Positions 1 to 6,145 of a stretch of DNA of 12,349 nucleotides are shown one piece after another (the stretch's first letter is position 1; each line of letters begins with the position of its first letter). The translations under genes were made by a program, and so were the position numbers. The notes below the pieces were generated by a model. The model saw only the letters and a program-made list of their open reading frames with translations, did not search any database and was not told the origin of the DNA. Where the stretch lies: positions 1 through 12,349 of the forward strand of contig CAZQLE010000115.1 of assembly GCA_964593905.1 (NCBI GenBank). The letters run 5' to 3'. The stretch comes from CAZQLE01 sp964593905 (lineage in GTDB: Bacteria > Chloroflexota > Anaerolineae > Anaerolineales > Anaerolineaceae).

Positions 1-27
1 GATAAATTCATCCACCCCAAACGCTCG

Positions 28-1065
28 TCAGCTTAAGACCGGCGCAGTCAGTTGAAACGCCGCTTTAAACTCACCCACCACCAGTTTGCGCCAGTTGGTA
101 TTGGGGCGCAGATCAAACGCTGCCAACTGCGCCAGTTGCCCGGCAGATAAAGCCCCAAGCTGGCGCAAAATTTCGGTCGCCGCCATCGGCCGCGCCCGGC
201 CGCCCTGGTCGCCATCGGCAATCTTGAAGGTGATCCCCAGCGGGTTTTCACCCACCAGACCCATCCCCTGATAGCCTTCTGCGCCGGCTTTGGCAAAAAT
301 ACGGCCCTCGGCCAGCTCCATCACCAGTGTATCAAACCGGTCTGGCCCGGCCACCATAAACGGATGCCCGGTCATGGCGCGCACGATTTTTCGGCAGGCC
401 GCGGCCCGCCGCGGCGGCAGACCGCCGGGGTCGGCCAGACGCGCCATCGCCAGCGCCGCATTGCGCAGTGGAATGGCAAAGACCGGCGCCGAACAGCCAT
501 CCACCCCCAGGTGGATCTTCTCCACCGGCACATCCGACATCTCGGCTACGGTTTGCAAAATCAACTGCTGCACCGGGTGGTCAAAGCGCAGGTATTCCTC
601 TTTTTCAAAGCCGTTCAACATGGCCGAGGCCAACATCCCGGTATGCTTGCCCGAACAATTATGGCGGTAGGGGGTTGGCTTCTCGCCGCGGCGGATCATC
701 TCTTCAGCGGTGGCCGGATCATAAGGCATATGTGCCCCGCACAGCAGGTCGCTCTCTTGCACACCAATCTTGCGCTGGATCTCGCGCACAACCGCCACAT
801 GTTCATCTGTGCCCGAATGCGAGGCGCACAACAGCGCCAGTTCACGGTCGGTCAGGCCAAAGGCCTCCACCCCGCCCGCTTCGACAAACGGCAGCACCTG
901 CAAAGGCTTGGCGGTCGAGCGCAGATAGGTCACCGCGTCCACATCGCCATAGCCATATACCAGGTCACCCTGCGGGTTGACCACCGCCACCGCGCCCGAG
1001 ATGATCGATTCCATCACCGAACCACGCCAGACTTCAATCAGAGGAGCATACTGGGGATATTTCAT
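28..1065 (-). CDS. L-asparaginase, class 3 (asparaginase II family, R. etli type)
   Basis: This 345-residue protein probably hydrolyses L-asparagine to aspartate and ammonia in the cytoplasm; no signal peptide is seen. It belongs to the asparaginase II family, whose studied member is R. etli ReAV. The key ReAV residues can be matched: the Ser-x-x-Lys pair in RSTAKPLQ (S50/K53), the second serine in ASHSG (S82) with a partner lysine in FAKAGAEGY (K259), and the zinc ligands in NCSGKH (C137, K140) and VDGCSAP (C191). I chose the ATG at 1065 because AAGGA lies 6 bases upstream. An ATG at 1068 and an upstream extension to 1101 are possible but poorly placed relative to that site. It is transcribed away from the arginine operon, so its link to amino-acid metabolism is only thematic. 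No clear promoter was found. The family call is firm; the substrate is known only by homology. Confidence 0.9.
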   Translation of the reverse strand: MKYPQYAPLIEVWRGSVMESIISGAVAVVNPQGDLVYGYGDVDAVTYLRSTAKPLQVLPFVEAGGVEAFGLTDRELALLCASHSGTDEHVAVVREIQRKIGVQESDLLCGAHMPYDPATAEEMIRRGEKPTPYRHNCSGKHTGMLASAMLNGFEKEEYLRFDHPVQQLILQTVAEMSDVPVEKIHLGVDGCSAPVFAIPLRNAALAMARLADPGGLPPRRAAACRKIVRAMTGHPFMVAGPDRFDTLVMELAEGRIFAKAGAEGYQGMGLVGENPLGITFKIADGDQGGRARPMAATEILRQLGALSAGQLAQLAAFDLRPNTNWRKLVVGEFKAAFQLTAPVLS

Positions 1066-1128
1066 CATTGATCCTTTTATCATGTTGGTTTTATGGCCCA
1101 ATTCCAGAGGCAGCAGGCCGTGTCACGT

Positions 1129-1165
1129 TGCGCCGGTCTGCAAGACCCTCGTCGCTGCCTGCGCA
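1129..1165 (+). repeat. Direct repeat, left copy (37 bp)
   Basis: It starts TGCGCCGGTCTGCAAGACCC and ends in CGCTGCCTGC plus three bases. The partner at 1542-1578 is in the same orientation and differs only at a few positions. The two copies lie near the outer edges of the repeat mosaic. Confidence 0.75.
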
Positions 1166-1200
1166 GGTAGAGATTCTTCGCCTTCGGCTCAGAATGACAT
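1157..1200 (+). repeat. 44-bp intergenic repeat, copy 1
   Basis: A direct repeat of 1421-1464, with only about three differences in 44 bases. The second half is an imperfect inverted repeat: ATTCT at 1173-1177 pairs with AGAAT at 1191-1195, enclosing a small GCC-TTC-GGC hairpin with a C(UUCG)G-type loop when transcribed. Confidence 0.8.
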
Positions 1201-1212
1201 GGACTTCCATTC

Positions 1213-1248
1213 GTGTCATGCTGCGGCAACGGCGAGACATCCCTGCGC
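1213..1248 (+). repeat. GTGTCATGCTG repeat module, copy 1
   Basis: It begins GTGTCATGCTG and ends ACATCCCTGCGCC. The related module at 1506-1548 has the same two ends but a slightly longer and different middle, so the ends are better conserved than the centre. Confidence 0.55.
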
Positions 1249-1284
1249 CAATCGGCACATCTCTGCCGCTGTCCGCACAGGTAG

Positions 1285-1302
1285 GGTGCGCCTTGGCGCA
1301 CC
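1285..1302. repeat. Inverted repeat GGTGCGCC-TT-GGCGCACC
   Basis: A perfect 8-base inverted repeat with a 2-base centre; as RNA it would form a stem of about 7 bp with a 4-base loop. The same two arms occur at 1385-1403 around a different centre. There is no T-run, so it is not an obvious terminator. Confidence 0.7.
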
Positions 1303-1384
1303 GGCTTCTGCATACGAACGCGGCAAGTCACCCGCGTGACATGACTGCCTGGCAACCTTCTTCTTGCCTCGGGCCGGGGATGAC

Positions 1385-1403
1385 GGTGCGCCGAGGGCGC
1401 ACC
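1385..1403. repeat. Inverted repeat GGTGCGCC-GAG-GGCGCACC
   Basis: The same 8-base arms as at 1285-1302, here around GAG. The arms are identical while the loops differ, as expected of a repeated structured element. No T-run follows. Confidence 0.7.
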
Positions 1404-1420
1404 TGCAACCCCTTGTCGCA

Positions 1421-1464
1421 GCCTGCACAGGTAGGGATTCTTCGCCTTCGGCTCAGAATGACAC
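1421..1464 (+). repeat. 44-bp intergenic repeat, copy 2
   Basis: The second copy of the element at 1157-1200, in the same orientation. Its first part (GCACAGGTAGGG) also occurs at 1275-1286, where it is joined to the GGTGCGCC hairpin instead, showing that the modules are shuffled. Confidence 0.8.
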
Positions 1465-1505
1465 GTGCTTTTGGTCGTGTCGCACGGCACACCAGCCTTC
1501 CGTCC

Positions 1506-1548
1506 GTGTCATGCTGAACGAAGCCAGAGGCGAAACATCCCTGCGCCG
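1506..1548 (+). repeat. GTGTCATGCTG repeat module, copy 2
   Basis: It begins GTGTCATGCTGAACGAAGCC and ends ACATCCCTGCGCC, matching the ends of 1213-1248. It runs into the right-hand direct repeat at 1542-1578. Confidence 0.55.
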
Positions 1549-1578
1549 GTCTGCAAGACCCTTGCCGCTGCCTGCACC
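1542..1578 (+). repeat. Direct repeat, right copy (37 bp)
   Basis: The partner of 1129-1165. The sequence between 1580 and the argG promoter at 1656 is AT-richer and contains no repeat module, so this copy marks the right edge of the mosaic. Confidence 0.75.
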
Positions 1579-1655
1579 CGTGATTATTATATCGAACCCT
1601 CCGTCAGATAACCACGCCAAAGATTAAGAAATTAATTTCAGTACGGATAAACCAG

Positions 1656-1684
1656 TTGACATCCCTATTTTTCCATGTTATAAA
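1656..1684 (+). promoter_or_regulatory. Sigma-70 promoter of the argG-lysW operon
   Basis: A perfect -35 box TTGACA (1656-1661), a 17-base spacer and a near-consensus -10 box TATAAA (1679-1684). Transcription should start at about 1688-1691. It lies just after the repeat mosaic and is the only strong promoter seen ahead of the seven-gene operon. Such a strong promoter suits control further downstream, in the leader. Confidence 0.85.
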
Positions 1685-1693
1685 TTGACCACT

Positions 1694-1789
1694 ATGTTGA
1701 ACCGCGCAAATTTGCTTAACTGCAACCCTCGACGACCCAGCCTTCTCCCCAACTGGAAGATTGGGATTTTTTGCATCTCGGTATCGTAG
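1694..1789 (+). CDS. Possible 31-codon leader peptide with tandem CGA Arg codons
   Basis: An ATG at 1694 opens a 31-codon frame ending in TAG at 1787-1789. It contains three arginine codons, CGC at codon 4 and adjacent CGA CGA at codons 13 and 14 (1730-1735). If translated, ribosome stalling on the tandem CGA codons could sense arginyl-tRNA and control the downstream terminator, as in classical attenuation. The frame also fits the RNA structure: its ATG lies in the 5' arm of the closing helix and its stop abuts the 3' arm. Against it, the ATG is only a few bases from the predicted transcript start, so there is no ribosome binding site and translation would be nearly leaderless. A chance open frame is quite possible. 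Confidence 0.25.
   Translation: MLNRANLLNCNPRRPSLLPNWKIGIFCISVS
1748..1772 (+). terminator. Weak hairpin plus T-run inside the argG leader
   Basis: CCCAA (1748-1752) pairs with TTGGG (1761-1765). Two further inner pairs past a bulged A leave a GGA loop. Six T follow after one A. The stem is short, so it may be a weak terminator or simply a stem of the leader RNA. GCAAA at 1706-1710 could pair with part of its T-run. Confidence 0.35.
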
Positions 1790-1816
1790 TTCAACGTAAG
1801 CCCCCCTTTTATAAGC

Positions 1817-1846
1817 AAAAGCCCCTCTTCCGGAGGGGCTTTTTTT
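1817..1846 (+). terminator. Intrinsic terminator (attenuator) ahead of argG
   Basis: The perfect 11-bp stem AAAAGCCCCTC (1817-1827) / GAGGGGCTTTT (1833-1843) has a TTCCG loop and a run of seven T (1840-1846). It lies between the strong promoter and argG, with the ATG 35 bases further on, so full-strength termination would silence the operon. This implies regulated read-through. AAGCCCC at 1798-1804 repeats the 5' arm's core and can pair with 1835-1841 instead, giving a plausible antiterminator. Confidence 0.85.
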
Positions 1847-1880
1847 ATTTATTTTTCACAAACATTTGGAGATCAAAAAG

Positions 1881-3140
1881 ATGAAAAAGCAGGAAGTTAA
1901 AAAAGTTGTGTTGGCCTACTCTGGAGGTCTCGATACCTCCATCATCGTCCCCTGGCTCGTAGAAAACTACAGCTGCGAAGTGGTCTGTTTTTGTGCAGAT
2001 GTCGGTCAGGCCGAAGAGCTTGACGGGCTGGAAGAAAAAGCCCTTAAGAGCGGCGCCAGCCAATTAATTATTAAAGACCTGCGTGAAGAATTCGCCAAAG
2101 ATTATATTATTCCGGTGCTTAAAGCGGGCGCAGTGTACGAACGCAAATACCTGCTCGGCACCTCGATGGCCCGCCCGTTGATCTCCAAATATCTGGTCGA
2201 AGCCGCCCATCAGGTTGGCGCAGATGCCATCGCACACGGCGCAACCGGCAAGGGCAACGACCAGGTCCGTTTTGAATTGACCGTAATGGCCCTCGATCCC
2301 CGGCTTAAGATCATTGCCCCGTGGCGTGAATGGTCGATCCGCTCACGTGAAGATGCCATCGATTATGCCAGGGCACACAATGTACCCGTCACGGCCACCA
2401 TCAAATCCATCTACAGCCGCGACCGCAACCTGTGGCATCTTTCACACGAGGGCGGCATTCTGGAAGACCCGTGGCTTGAACCCGAAGAGAGCATGTACCT
2501 ACTCAGCACCTCGCCTGAGAACGCCCCCGATGAGCCTGTATATGTTGAAATTGATTTTGAATCGGGCGTTCCTGTGGCCGCAGATGGCAAAGCCATGTCG
2601 CCGGCGCAGTTACTGTCTTACCTTAACACGGTCGGCGGCGCACACGGCATCGGCCGCATTGATCTGGTTGAGGGTCGCCTGGTGGGGATGAAATCGCACG
2701 GCGTCTATGAGACCCCCGGCGGTACCATTTTGCTCTTTGCCCACCGCGAGCTTGAATCGCTTGTACTCGACAAAGACACCATCCATTTTAAAGATCTGGC
2801 CGCACTCAAATATGCCGAACTGGTCTACAACGGCATGTGGTTTGCCCCGCTGCGCGAATCGCTGGCCGATTTTGTAGACAGCACCCAGGGGCCTGTCACC
2901 GGCACCGTGCGGCTCAAGCTTTATAAGGGCAACATCATCTCGGCCGGCCGCAAGAGCAAGTTCAGCCTCTATCGCGAAGACTTTGCCACCTTTGGGCAAG
3001 AAAACGTCTACGACCAGTCAGACGCCGAAGGCTTTATCCGCCTTTACGGCCTGCCGCTCAAAGTGCGCGCGCTGAATGGTTTGCCCGTTTCGGGCCTGGA
3101 TATGCCCCAACCCGATTATTCCCGCTTCAAGCGTGATTAG
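1881..3140 (+). CDS. argG: Argininosuccinate synthase
   Basis: This 419-residue enzyme joins citrulline and aspartate, using ATP, to form argininosuccinate, the penultimate step of arginine synthesis in the cytoplasm. The N-terminal ATP-pyrophosphatase P-loop AYSGGLDTS is at residues 12-20. GATGKGNDQVRFE and YSRDRNLWHLSHEGGILEDP are hallmark ArgG segments, and the length is near the family norm of about 400. The ATG at 1881 is chosen because GGAG (1868-1871) lies 9 bases upstream. A TTG at 1866 would add five residues but has no such site. It is the first gene after the leader terminator and is followed 48 bases later by lysW. No internal damage is seen. Its place at the head of a LysW operon is the main reason to assign that operon to arginine. 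Confidence 0.97.
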   Translation: MKKQEVKKVVLAYSGGLDTSIIVPWLVENYSCEVVCFCADVGQAEELDGLEEKALKSGASQLIIKDLREEFAKDYIIPVLKAGAVYERKYLLGTSMARPLISKYLVEAAHQVGADAIAHGATGKGNDQVRFELTVMALDPRLKIIAPWREWSIRSREDAIDYARAHNVPVTATIKSIYSRDRNLWHLSHEGGILEDPWLEPEESMYLLSTSPENAPDEPVYVEIDFESGVPVAADGKAMSPAQLLSYLNTVGGAHGIGRIDLVEGRLVGMKSHGVYETPGGTILLFAHRELESLVLDKDTIHFKDLAALKYAELVYNGMWFAPLRESLADFVDSTQGPVTGTVRLKLYKGNIISAGRKSKFSLYREDFATFGQENVYDQSDAEGFIRLYGLPLKVRALNGLPVSGLDMPQPDYSRFKRD

Positions 3141-3188
3141 TCTCCATCTTATCCATCTATCATTTTTTTAACGCCAAGGAGTAAACCC

Positions 3189-3356
3189 ATGAACGCCAAT
3201 TGTCCTGAATGTGAAGCTGAAGTCGCCCTGAGCGACAATGTAGAAGTAAGTGAAATTGTGGTCTGCCCAGACTGCGGAGTGGACCTGGAAGTCGTCGCGA
3301 TGGAACCCCCTACCCTGGCGTTGGCCCCGATGGAGGAAGAGGACTGGGGGGAATAA
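3189..3356 (+). CDS. lysW: LysW amino-group carrier protein
   Basis: A 55-residue acidic protein, the usual LysW size (Thermus LysW has about 54). It carries pathway intermediates: the alpha-amino group of glutamate or alpha-aminoadipate is bound to the gamma-carboxyl of its last residue, protecting the amine and giving an electrostatic handle to the downstream enzymes. The sequence shows two zinc-binding pairs, CPEC (C5, C8) and CPDCG (C26, C29), a glutamate-rich tail and the invariant C-terminal EDWGE motif, ending in Glu55. AAGGAG (3176-3181) lies 7 bases before the ATG. lysX begins 3 bases after its stop. All known key residues are intact, so the carrier should be functional. The gene is easily missed because of its size. 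Confidence 0.96.
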   Translation: MNANCPECEAEVALSDNVEVSEIVVCPDCGVDLEVVAMEPPTLALAPMEEEDWGE

Positions 3357-3359
3357 CCC

Positions 3360-4238
3360 ATGCGTAGACGCTTCCATATTGGTGTTTTATTATCACGGGT
3401 GCGCGTAGAAGAGAAGTGGATCTTCACCGCCTTTGAACAGCGTGGGATCGATTATGACCGTCTGGACGACCGCCAGGTGCATTTCGACCTGGATACGCCG
3501 CAAGACTGGCAGCAGTACGACGCGATCCTTGAACGCAGCATCAGCTACACCACCGGTTTGAATGCCCTGCGCGTCTTGAACGCGTGGGGCATCCCCACCG
3601 TCAACACAGCCAAAGTGGCCGAAGCCTGTGGTGACAAGCTGGCCACCAGCGCCGCTCTGGCAAAAGCGGGCATCCCGCAGCCCAACACGCGGGTCGCCTT
3701 CACCCCCGAAGCCGCCCTGGATATGATCGAAACGATGGGCTACCCGGTGGTATTAAAACCGGTGGTTGGTTCCTGGGGCCGCCTGCTGGCCAAGGTGAAC
3801 GACCGCGAAGCAGCCGAAGCCATTCTGGAGCACAAGGCCCTGCTTGGCTCGGTGCAGCACTCGGTCTTTTATATTCAGGAATATATCCAAAAACCGGGCC
3901 GCGACATCCGCGCTTTTGTGGTGGGCGACAAAACCATCACCGCCATTTACCGCAAGTCGGAACACTGGATTACCAACACAGCCCGCGGCGGCGAAGGTGA
4001 GATTTGTCCGATCACCCCGGAGCTGGATGAATTATGCGTCAACGCGGCGCGGGCCGTGGGCGGCGGCATTCTGGCCGTCGATGTGATGGAACATCCTGAC
4101 CGCGGTTATCTGGTTAATGAAATCAACCATACCATGGAATTTCACACCCTGATGCCCACCACCGGGGTCGACATCCCCGGCATGATCGTCGATTATGTCA
4201 TCGCCGTGGCACAGGGCAAGGTAAAGGTATTATCATGA
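3360..4238 (+). CDS. lysX: LysW-glutamate/aminoadipate ligase (LysX/ArgX, RimK-like ATP-grasp)
   Basis: This 292-residue ATP-grasp ligase attaches the first amino acid to the C-terminal Glu of LysW. ATP-grasp features are visible: GDK at 91-93 opening the central domain, the ATP-binding lysine in VVLKPVVGSWGR (K133), RDIRAFVVGD, NTARGGEGE, and the metal-binding end LAVDVM followed by VNEINHTMEF (N256-F261). LysX-type enzymes use alpha-aminoadipate (lysine pathway) and ArgX-type enzymes use glutamate (ornithine pathway). I cannot separate the two reliably by eye; the argG context favours glutamate. The gene starts 3 bases after lysW, and its last four bases overlap the start of argC (ATGA), suggesting translational coupling. 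The length is normal and no residue appears lost. Confidence 0.93.
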   Translation: MRRRFHIGVLLSRVRVEEKWIFTAFEQRGIDYDRLDDRQVHFDLDTPQDWQQYDAILERSISYTTGLNALRVLNAWGIPTVNTAKVAEACGDKLATSAALAKAGIPQPNTRVAFTPEAALDMIETMGYPVVLKPVVGSWGRLLAKVNDREAAEAILEHKALLGSVQHSVFYIQEYIQKPGRDIRAFVVGDKTITAIYRKSEHWITNTARGGEGEICPITPELDELCVNAARAVGGGILAVDVMEHPDRGYLVNEINHTMEFHTLMPTTGVDIPGMIVDYVIAVAQGKVKVLS

Positions 4239-5272
4239 GCGTGACAGCATCCATTCTTGGCGGTTCCGGCTACACCGGCGGTGAACTGCTGCGCATTCTG
4301 ACCGACCACCCCGAAGTGGAGGTAACCCAGGTTACCTCGCGCGGGCATATGGGCGAATATGTTTACCAGACCCACCCCAATTTGCGCAAACGCAGCGCAT
4401 TGAAGTTTATCGATCCTGCCACCCTGCAGCCCAATGATGTGCTCTTTTTGGCCCTGCCCCACGGCCAGGCGCAGCAAAAAATTAACGAACTGACCGGGCT
4501 GGCAAAATACATCGTCGATTTATCGGCCGATTTCCGGCTAAAAAGCCCCGCGCTCTACCAGAAATGGTACGGCGAGGCGCACCACGCCCCCGAATGGCTG
4601 GATAAATTTGTCTACGGCCTGCCCGAACTGCACCGCGAGCAAATCAGCAGCGCGCAGTATGTCAGCGGGGTGGGCTGCAACGCCACCGCCACCAACCTGG
4701 CGCTGCTGCCGCTGGTTAAAGCCGGCCTGATCGACCTGGAAAAACCCGTGGTGGCTGAGATTAAGGTCGGCTCTTCAGAGGGTGGTGCAGAGGGCAACCC
4801 CGGCTCGCACCACCCCGAACGCAGCAACGTGGTGCGCACTTTCTCGGCCTTCGGCCACCGCCACACCGCCGAGGTGATTCAAGAGATGGGCGTCGGGCAG
4901 ATCTGGTTGACCATGACCTCGGTCGATCTGGTGCGCGGGGTGCTGTCCACCGTGCACGGCACGGTCAAACCCGGCGTAACCACCAAAGACCTGTGGAAGG
5001 CCTACCGGGCCGCCTCTGCCGAGAACCCCTTCATTCGGGTGGTCAAAGAACAGCGCGGCATCTACCGTGTGCCCGAACCCAAAGTGCTGGCCGGCTCCAA
5101 CTATGCCGACCTGGGCTTCGACCTGGACGAGACCAGCGGGCATGTCGTTTCGATCTGCGCCATCGACAACCTGATGAAAGGCGCCGCCGGAACCGCCGTG
5201 CAGTGCATGAACCTCATGCTGGGTCTGGATGAGACCGCCGGCCTCAGCTTCGCAGGGCTGCACCCGGTCTAA
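4235..5272 (+). CDS. argC: LysW-glutamyl-5-phosphate / aminoadipyl-6-phosphate reductase (ArgC/LysY)
   Basis: This 345-residue NADPH-dependent reductase converts the LysW-bound acyl phosphate to the semialdehyde. The N-terminal dinucleotide fold carries GGSGYTGGE (9-17). The catalytic cysteine is in GVGCNATATN (C148), which forms the thioester intermediate. The conserved His region is SAFGHRH (GHRH at 207-210), preceded by the SHHPERS segment seen in carrier-linked members. The length matches ArgC/LysY, about 345. AAAGG lies 7 bases before the ATG. The gene overlaps lysX by 4 bases, and lysZ follows after a 16-base gap. ArgC (free N-acetyl substrate) and LysY (LysW substrate) are homologues; the neighbouring lysW, lysX and lysZ make the carrier-bound substrate far more likely. 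Confidence 0.94.
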   Translation: MSVTASILGGSGYTGGELLRILTDHPEVEVTQVTSRGHMGEYVYQTHPNLRKRSALKFIDPATLQPNDVLFLALPHGQAQQKINELTGLAKYIVDLSADFRLKSPALYQKWYGEAHHAPEWLDKFVYGLPELHREQISSAQYVSGVGCNATATNLALLPLVKAGLIDLEKPVVAEIKVGSSEGGAEGNPGSHHPERSNVVRTFSAFGHRHTAEVIQEMGVGQIWLTMTSVDLVRGVLSTVHGTVKPGVTTKDLWKAYRAASAENPFIRVVKEQRGIYRVPEPKVLAGSNYADLGFDLDETSGHVVSICAIDNLMKGAAGTAVQCMNLMLGLDETAGLSFAGLHPV

Positions 5273-5288
5273 CCCGCCCGGAGGACTT

Positions 5289-6110
5289 ATGGAAAATCAT
5301 TCATCTTTGACTGTGGTAAAACTGGGCGGCGCCGAGGGGGTAGATTTCTCGGCCATCTGTCAGGATATCGCCGCGCTGGTGCAGCAGGGTCAGCCGCTGG
5401 TGTTGGTGCACGGCGGTTCGGCCGAAGCCAACCAGCTTGGCGAAGCACTGGGCGCGCCCCCGCGCTTTATCACCTCTCCTTCGGGGTATACCTCACGCTA
5501 TACCGACCGCAAAACGCTGGAGATTTTCAGCATGGCGGTCAACGGCAAGGTCAACACCCTGCTGGTCGAACAACTTCACCATCTGGGCGTTAACGCCCTG
5601 GGATTGAGCGGGCTGGATGGCAAACTGCTCCAGGCCACCCGCAAAGATTCGATCCAGAGCATCGAAAACGGCAAACGCAAGATTATTCGCGACGACTACA
5701 CCGGCAAGATCGAGCAGGTCAACACGGCCTTGCTGCACCTGCTGTTGAATAACGGTTATGTGCCGGTCATCGCGCCCCTGGCCGTCAGCCAGGCCGGCGA
5801 AGCGCTGAATGTGGATGCCGACCGGGCAGCCGCCATGACTGCGGCGGCGCTCAAGGCACAGAACCTGCTGCTGCTCACCGCTGTGCCCGGCCTGATGCGC
5901 ACCTTCCCCGATGAAAGCACCCTGATTCATAAATTGCCCCAGAATCAGCTTGAAAGCGCGCTGAACTATGCCGAAGGACGGATGAAAAAGAAGGTGCTTG
6001 GCGCACAAGAAGCCCTGCAAGGCGGGGTGGGCCGGGTGATCATCGCCGATGGACGCAGCGAACAGCCCATCAGCGCCGCTCTCAACGGCGGCGGCACATG
6101 GATTGAATGA
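5289..6110 (+). CDS. lysZ: LysW-glutamate/aminoadipate kinase (LysZ, ArgB family)
   Basis: This 273-residue amino-acid kinase phosphorylates the side-chain carboxyl of LysW-bound glutamate or aminoadipate, supplying the substrate of the reductase encoded just upstream. It has VVKLGG (9-14), the glycine-rich VHGGSAEANQLG (HGGS at 41-44), SRYTDRKT (RYTD at 70-73) and a C-terminal nucleotide-binding region with NVDADRAAA, LTAVPGL and GRMKKK. I start it at the ATG at 5289, 4 bases after GGAGG. An upstream in-frame ATG at 5229 lies inside argC and would add 20 unrelated residues. The 35-base gap to lysJ is the largest between lysX and lysK. It is the LysZ rather than the classical acetylglutamate kinase form, judged mainly by its neighbours. 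Confidence 0.94.
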   Translation: MENHSSLTVVKLGGAEGVDFSAICQDIAALVQQGQPLVLVHGGSAEANQLGEALGAPPRFITSPSGYTSRYTDRKTLEIFSMAVNGKVNTLLVEQLHHLGVNALGLSGLDGKLLQATRKDSIQSIENGKRKIIRDDYTGKIEQVNTALLHLLLNNGYVPVIAPLAVSQAGEALNVDADRAAAMTAAALKAQNLLLLTAVPGLMRTFPDESTLIHKLPQNQLESALNYAEGRMKKKVLGAQEALQGGVGRVIIADGRSEQPISAALNGGGTWIE

Positions 6111-6145
6111 TCAGCACGATCTAATTACAGGTGAAAGAAACCCTT

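Larger units (their letters stand above)
1121..1580. repeat. Mosaic of short intergenic repeats
   Basis: This stretch between the asparaginase and the argG promoter holds no convincing gene. It is built from short sequence modules that recur in different orders: a GCCTGC(G/A)CAGGTAG module, an ATTCTTCGCC/TTCGGCTCAGAATGACA module, a GTGTCATGCTG module ending in ACATCCCTGCGCC, and a GGTGCGCC/GGCGCACC stem. Several frames stay open across it, but the peptides are arginine-, serine- and proline-rich and repeat with the DNA, which is typical of non-coding repeats. Modules of this general type occur between genes in many bacteria. Their origin here is unknown. Confidence 0.75.
1693..1798 (+). promoter_or_regulatory. 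Candidate structured leader RNA (riboswitch- or attenuator-like)
   Basis: The predicted 5' end of the transcript, TATGTTGAAC (1693-1702), can pair with GTTCAACGTA (1789-1798) to make a 10-bp helix with one G-U pair. This closes a domain of about 106 nt. A second pairing inside it is GCAAA (1706-1710) with TTTGC (1770-1774). A further hairpin, CCCAA (1748-1752) with TTGGG (1761-1765), is followed by six T (1767-1772). AAGCCCC right after the closing helix (1798-1804) can compete for the 3' arm of the downstream terminator. A closing helix, an enclosed domain and then a terminator is the layout of known riboswitches. I do not recognise the class; the structure was drawn by eye. Confidence 0.55.

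Noticed and set aside
364..1071. Long plus-strand frame opposite the asparaginase
   Set aside because: It is a shadow of the GC-rich asparaginase gene, whose catalytic and zinc motifs are all on the minus strand.
1068..1517. Overlapping open frames on both strands (for example 1068-1517 plus and 1080-1490 minus)
   Set aside because: They follow the repeat modules, show repeated Arg/Ser/Pro-rich peptide segments, lack good ribosome sites and resemble no known protein.
1129..1578. The spaced repeats as a possible CRISPR array
   Set aside because: The repeats are irregular in length and spacing, come in several unrelated modules, and there are no cas genes.
1699..1706. GAACCGCG in the argG leader, similar to part of the T-box antiterminator consensus
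   Set aside because: It lies at the very start of the transcript, with no room for Stem I or a specifier loop before it, and it is not placed just ahead of the terminator. The resemblance is probably chance.
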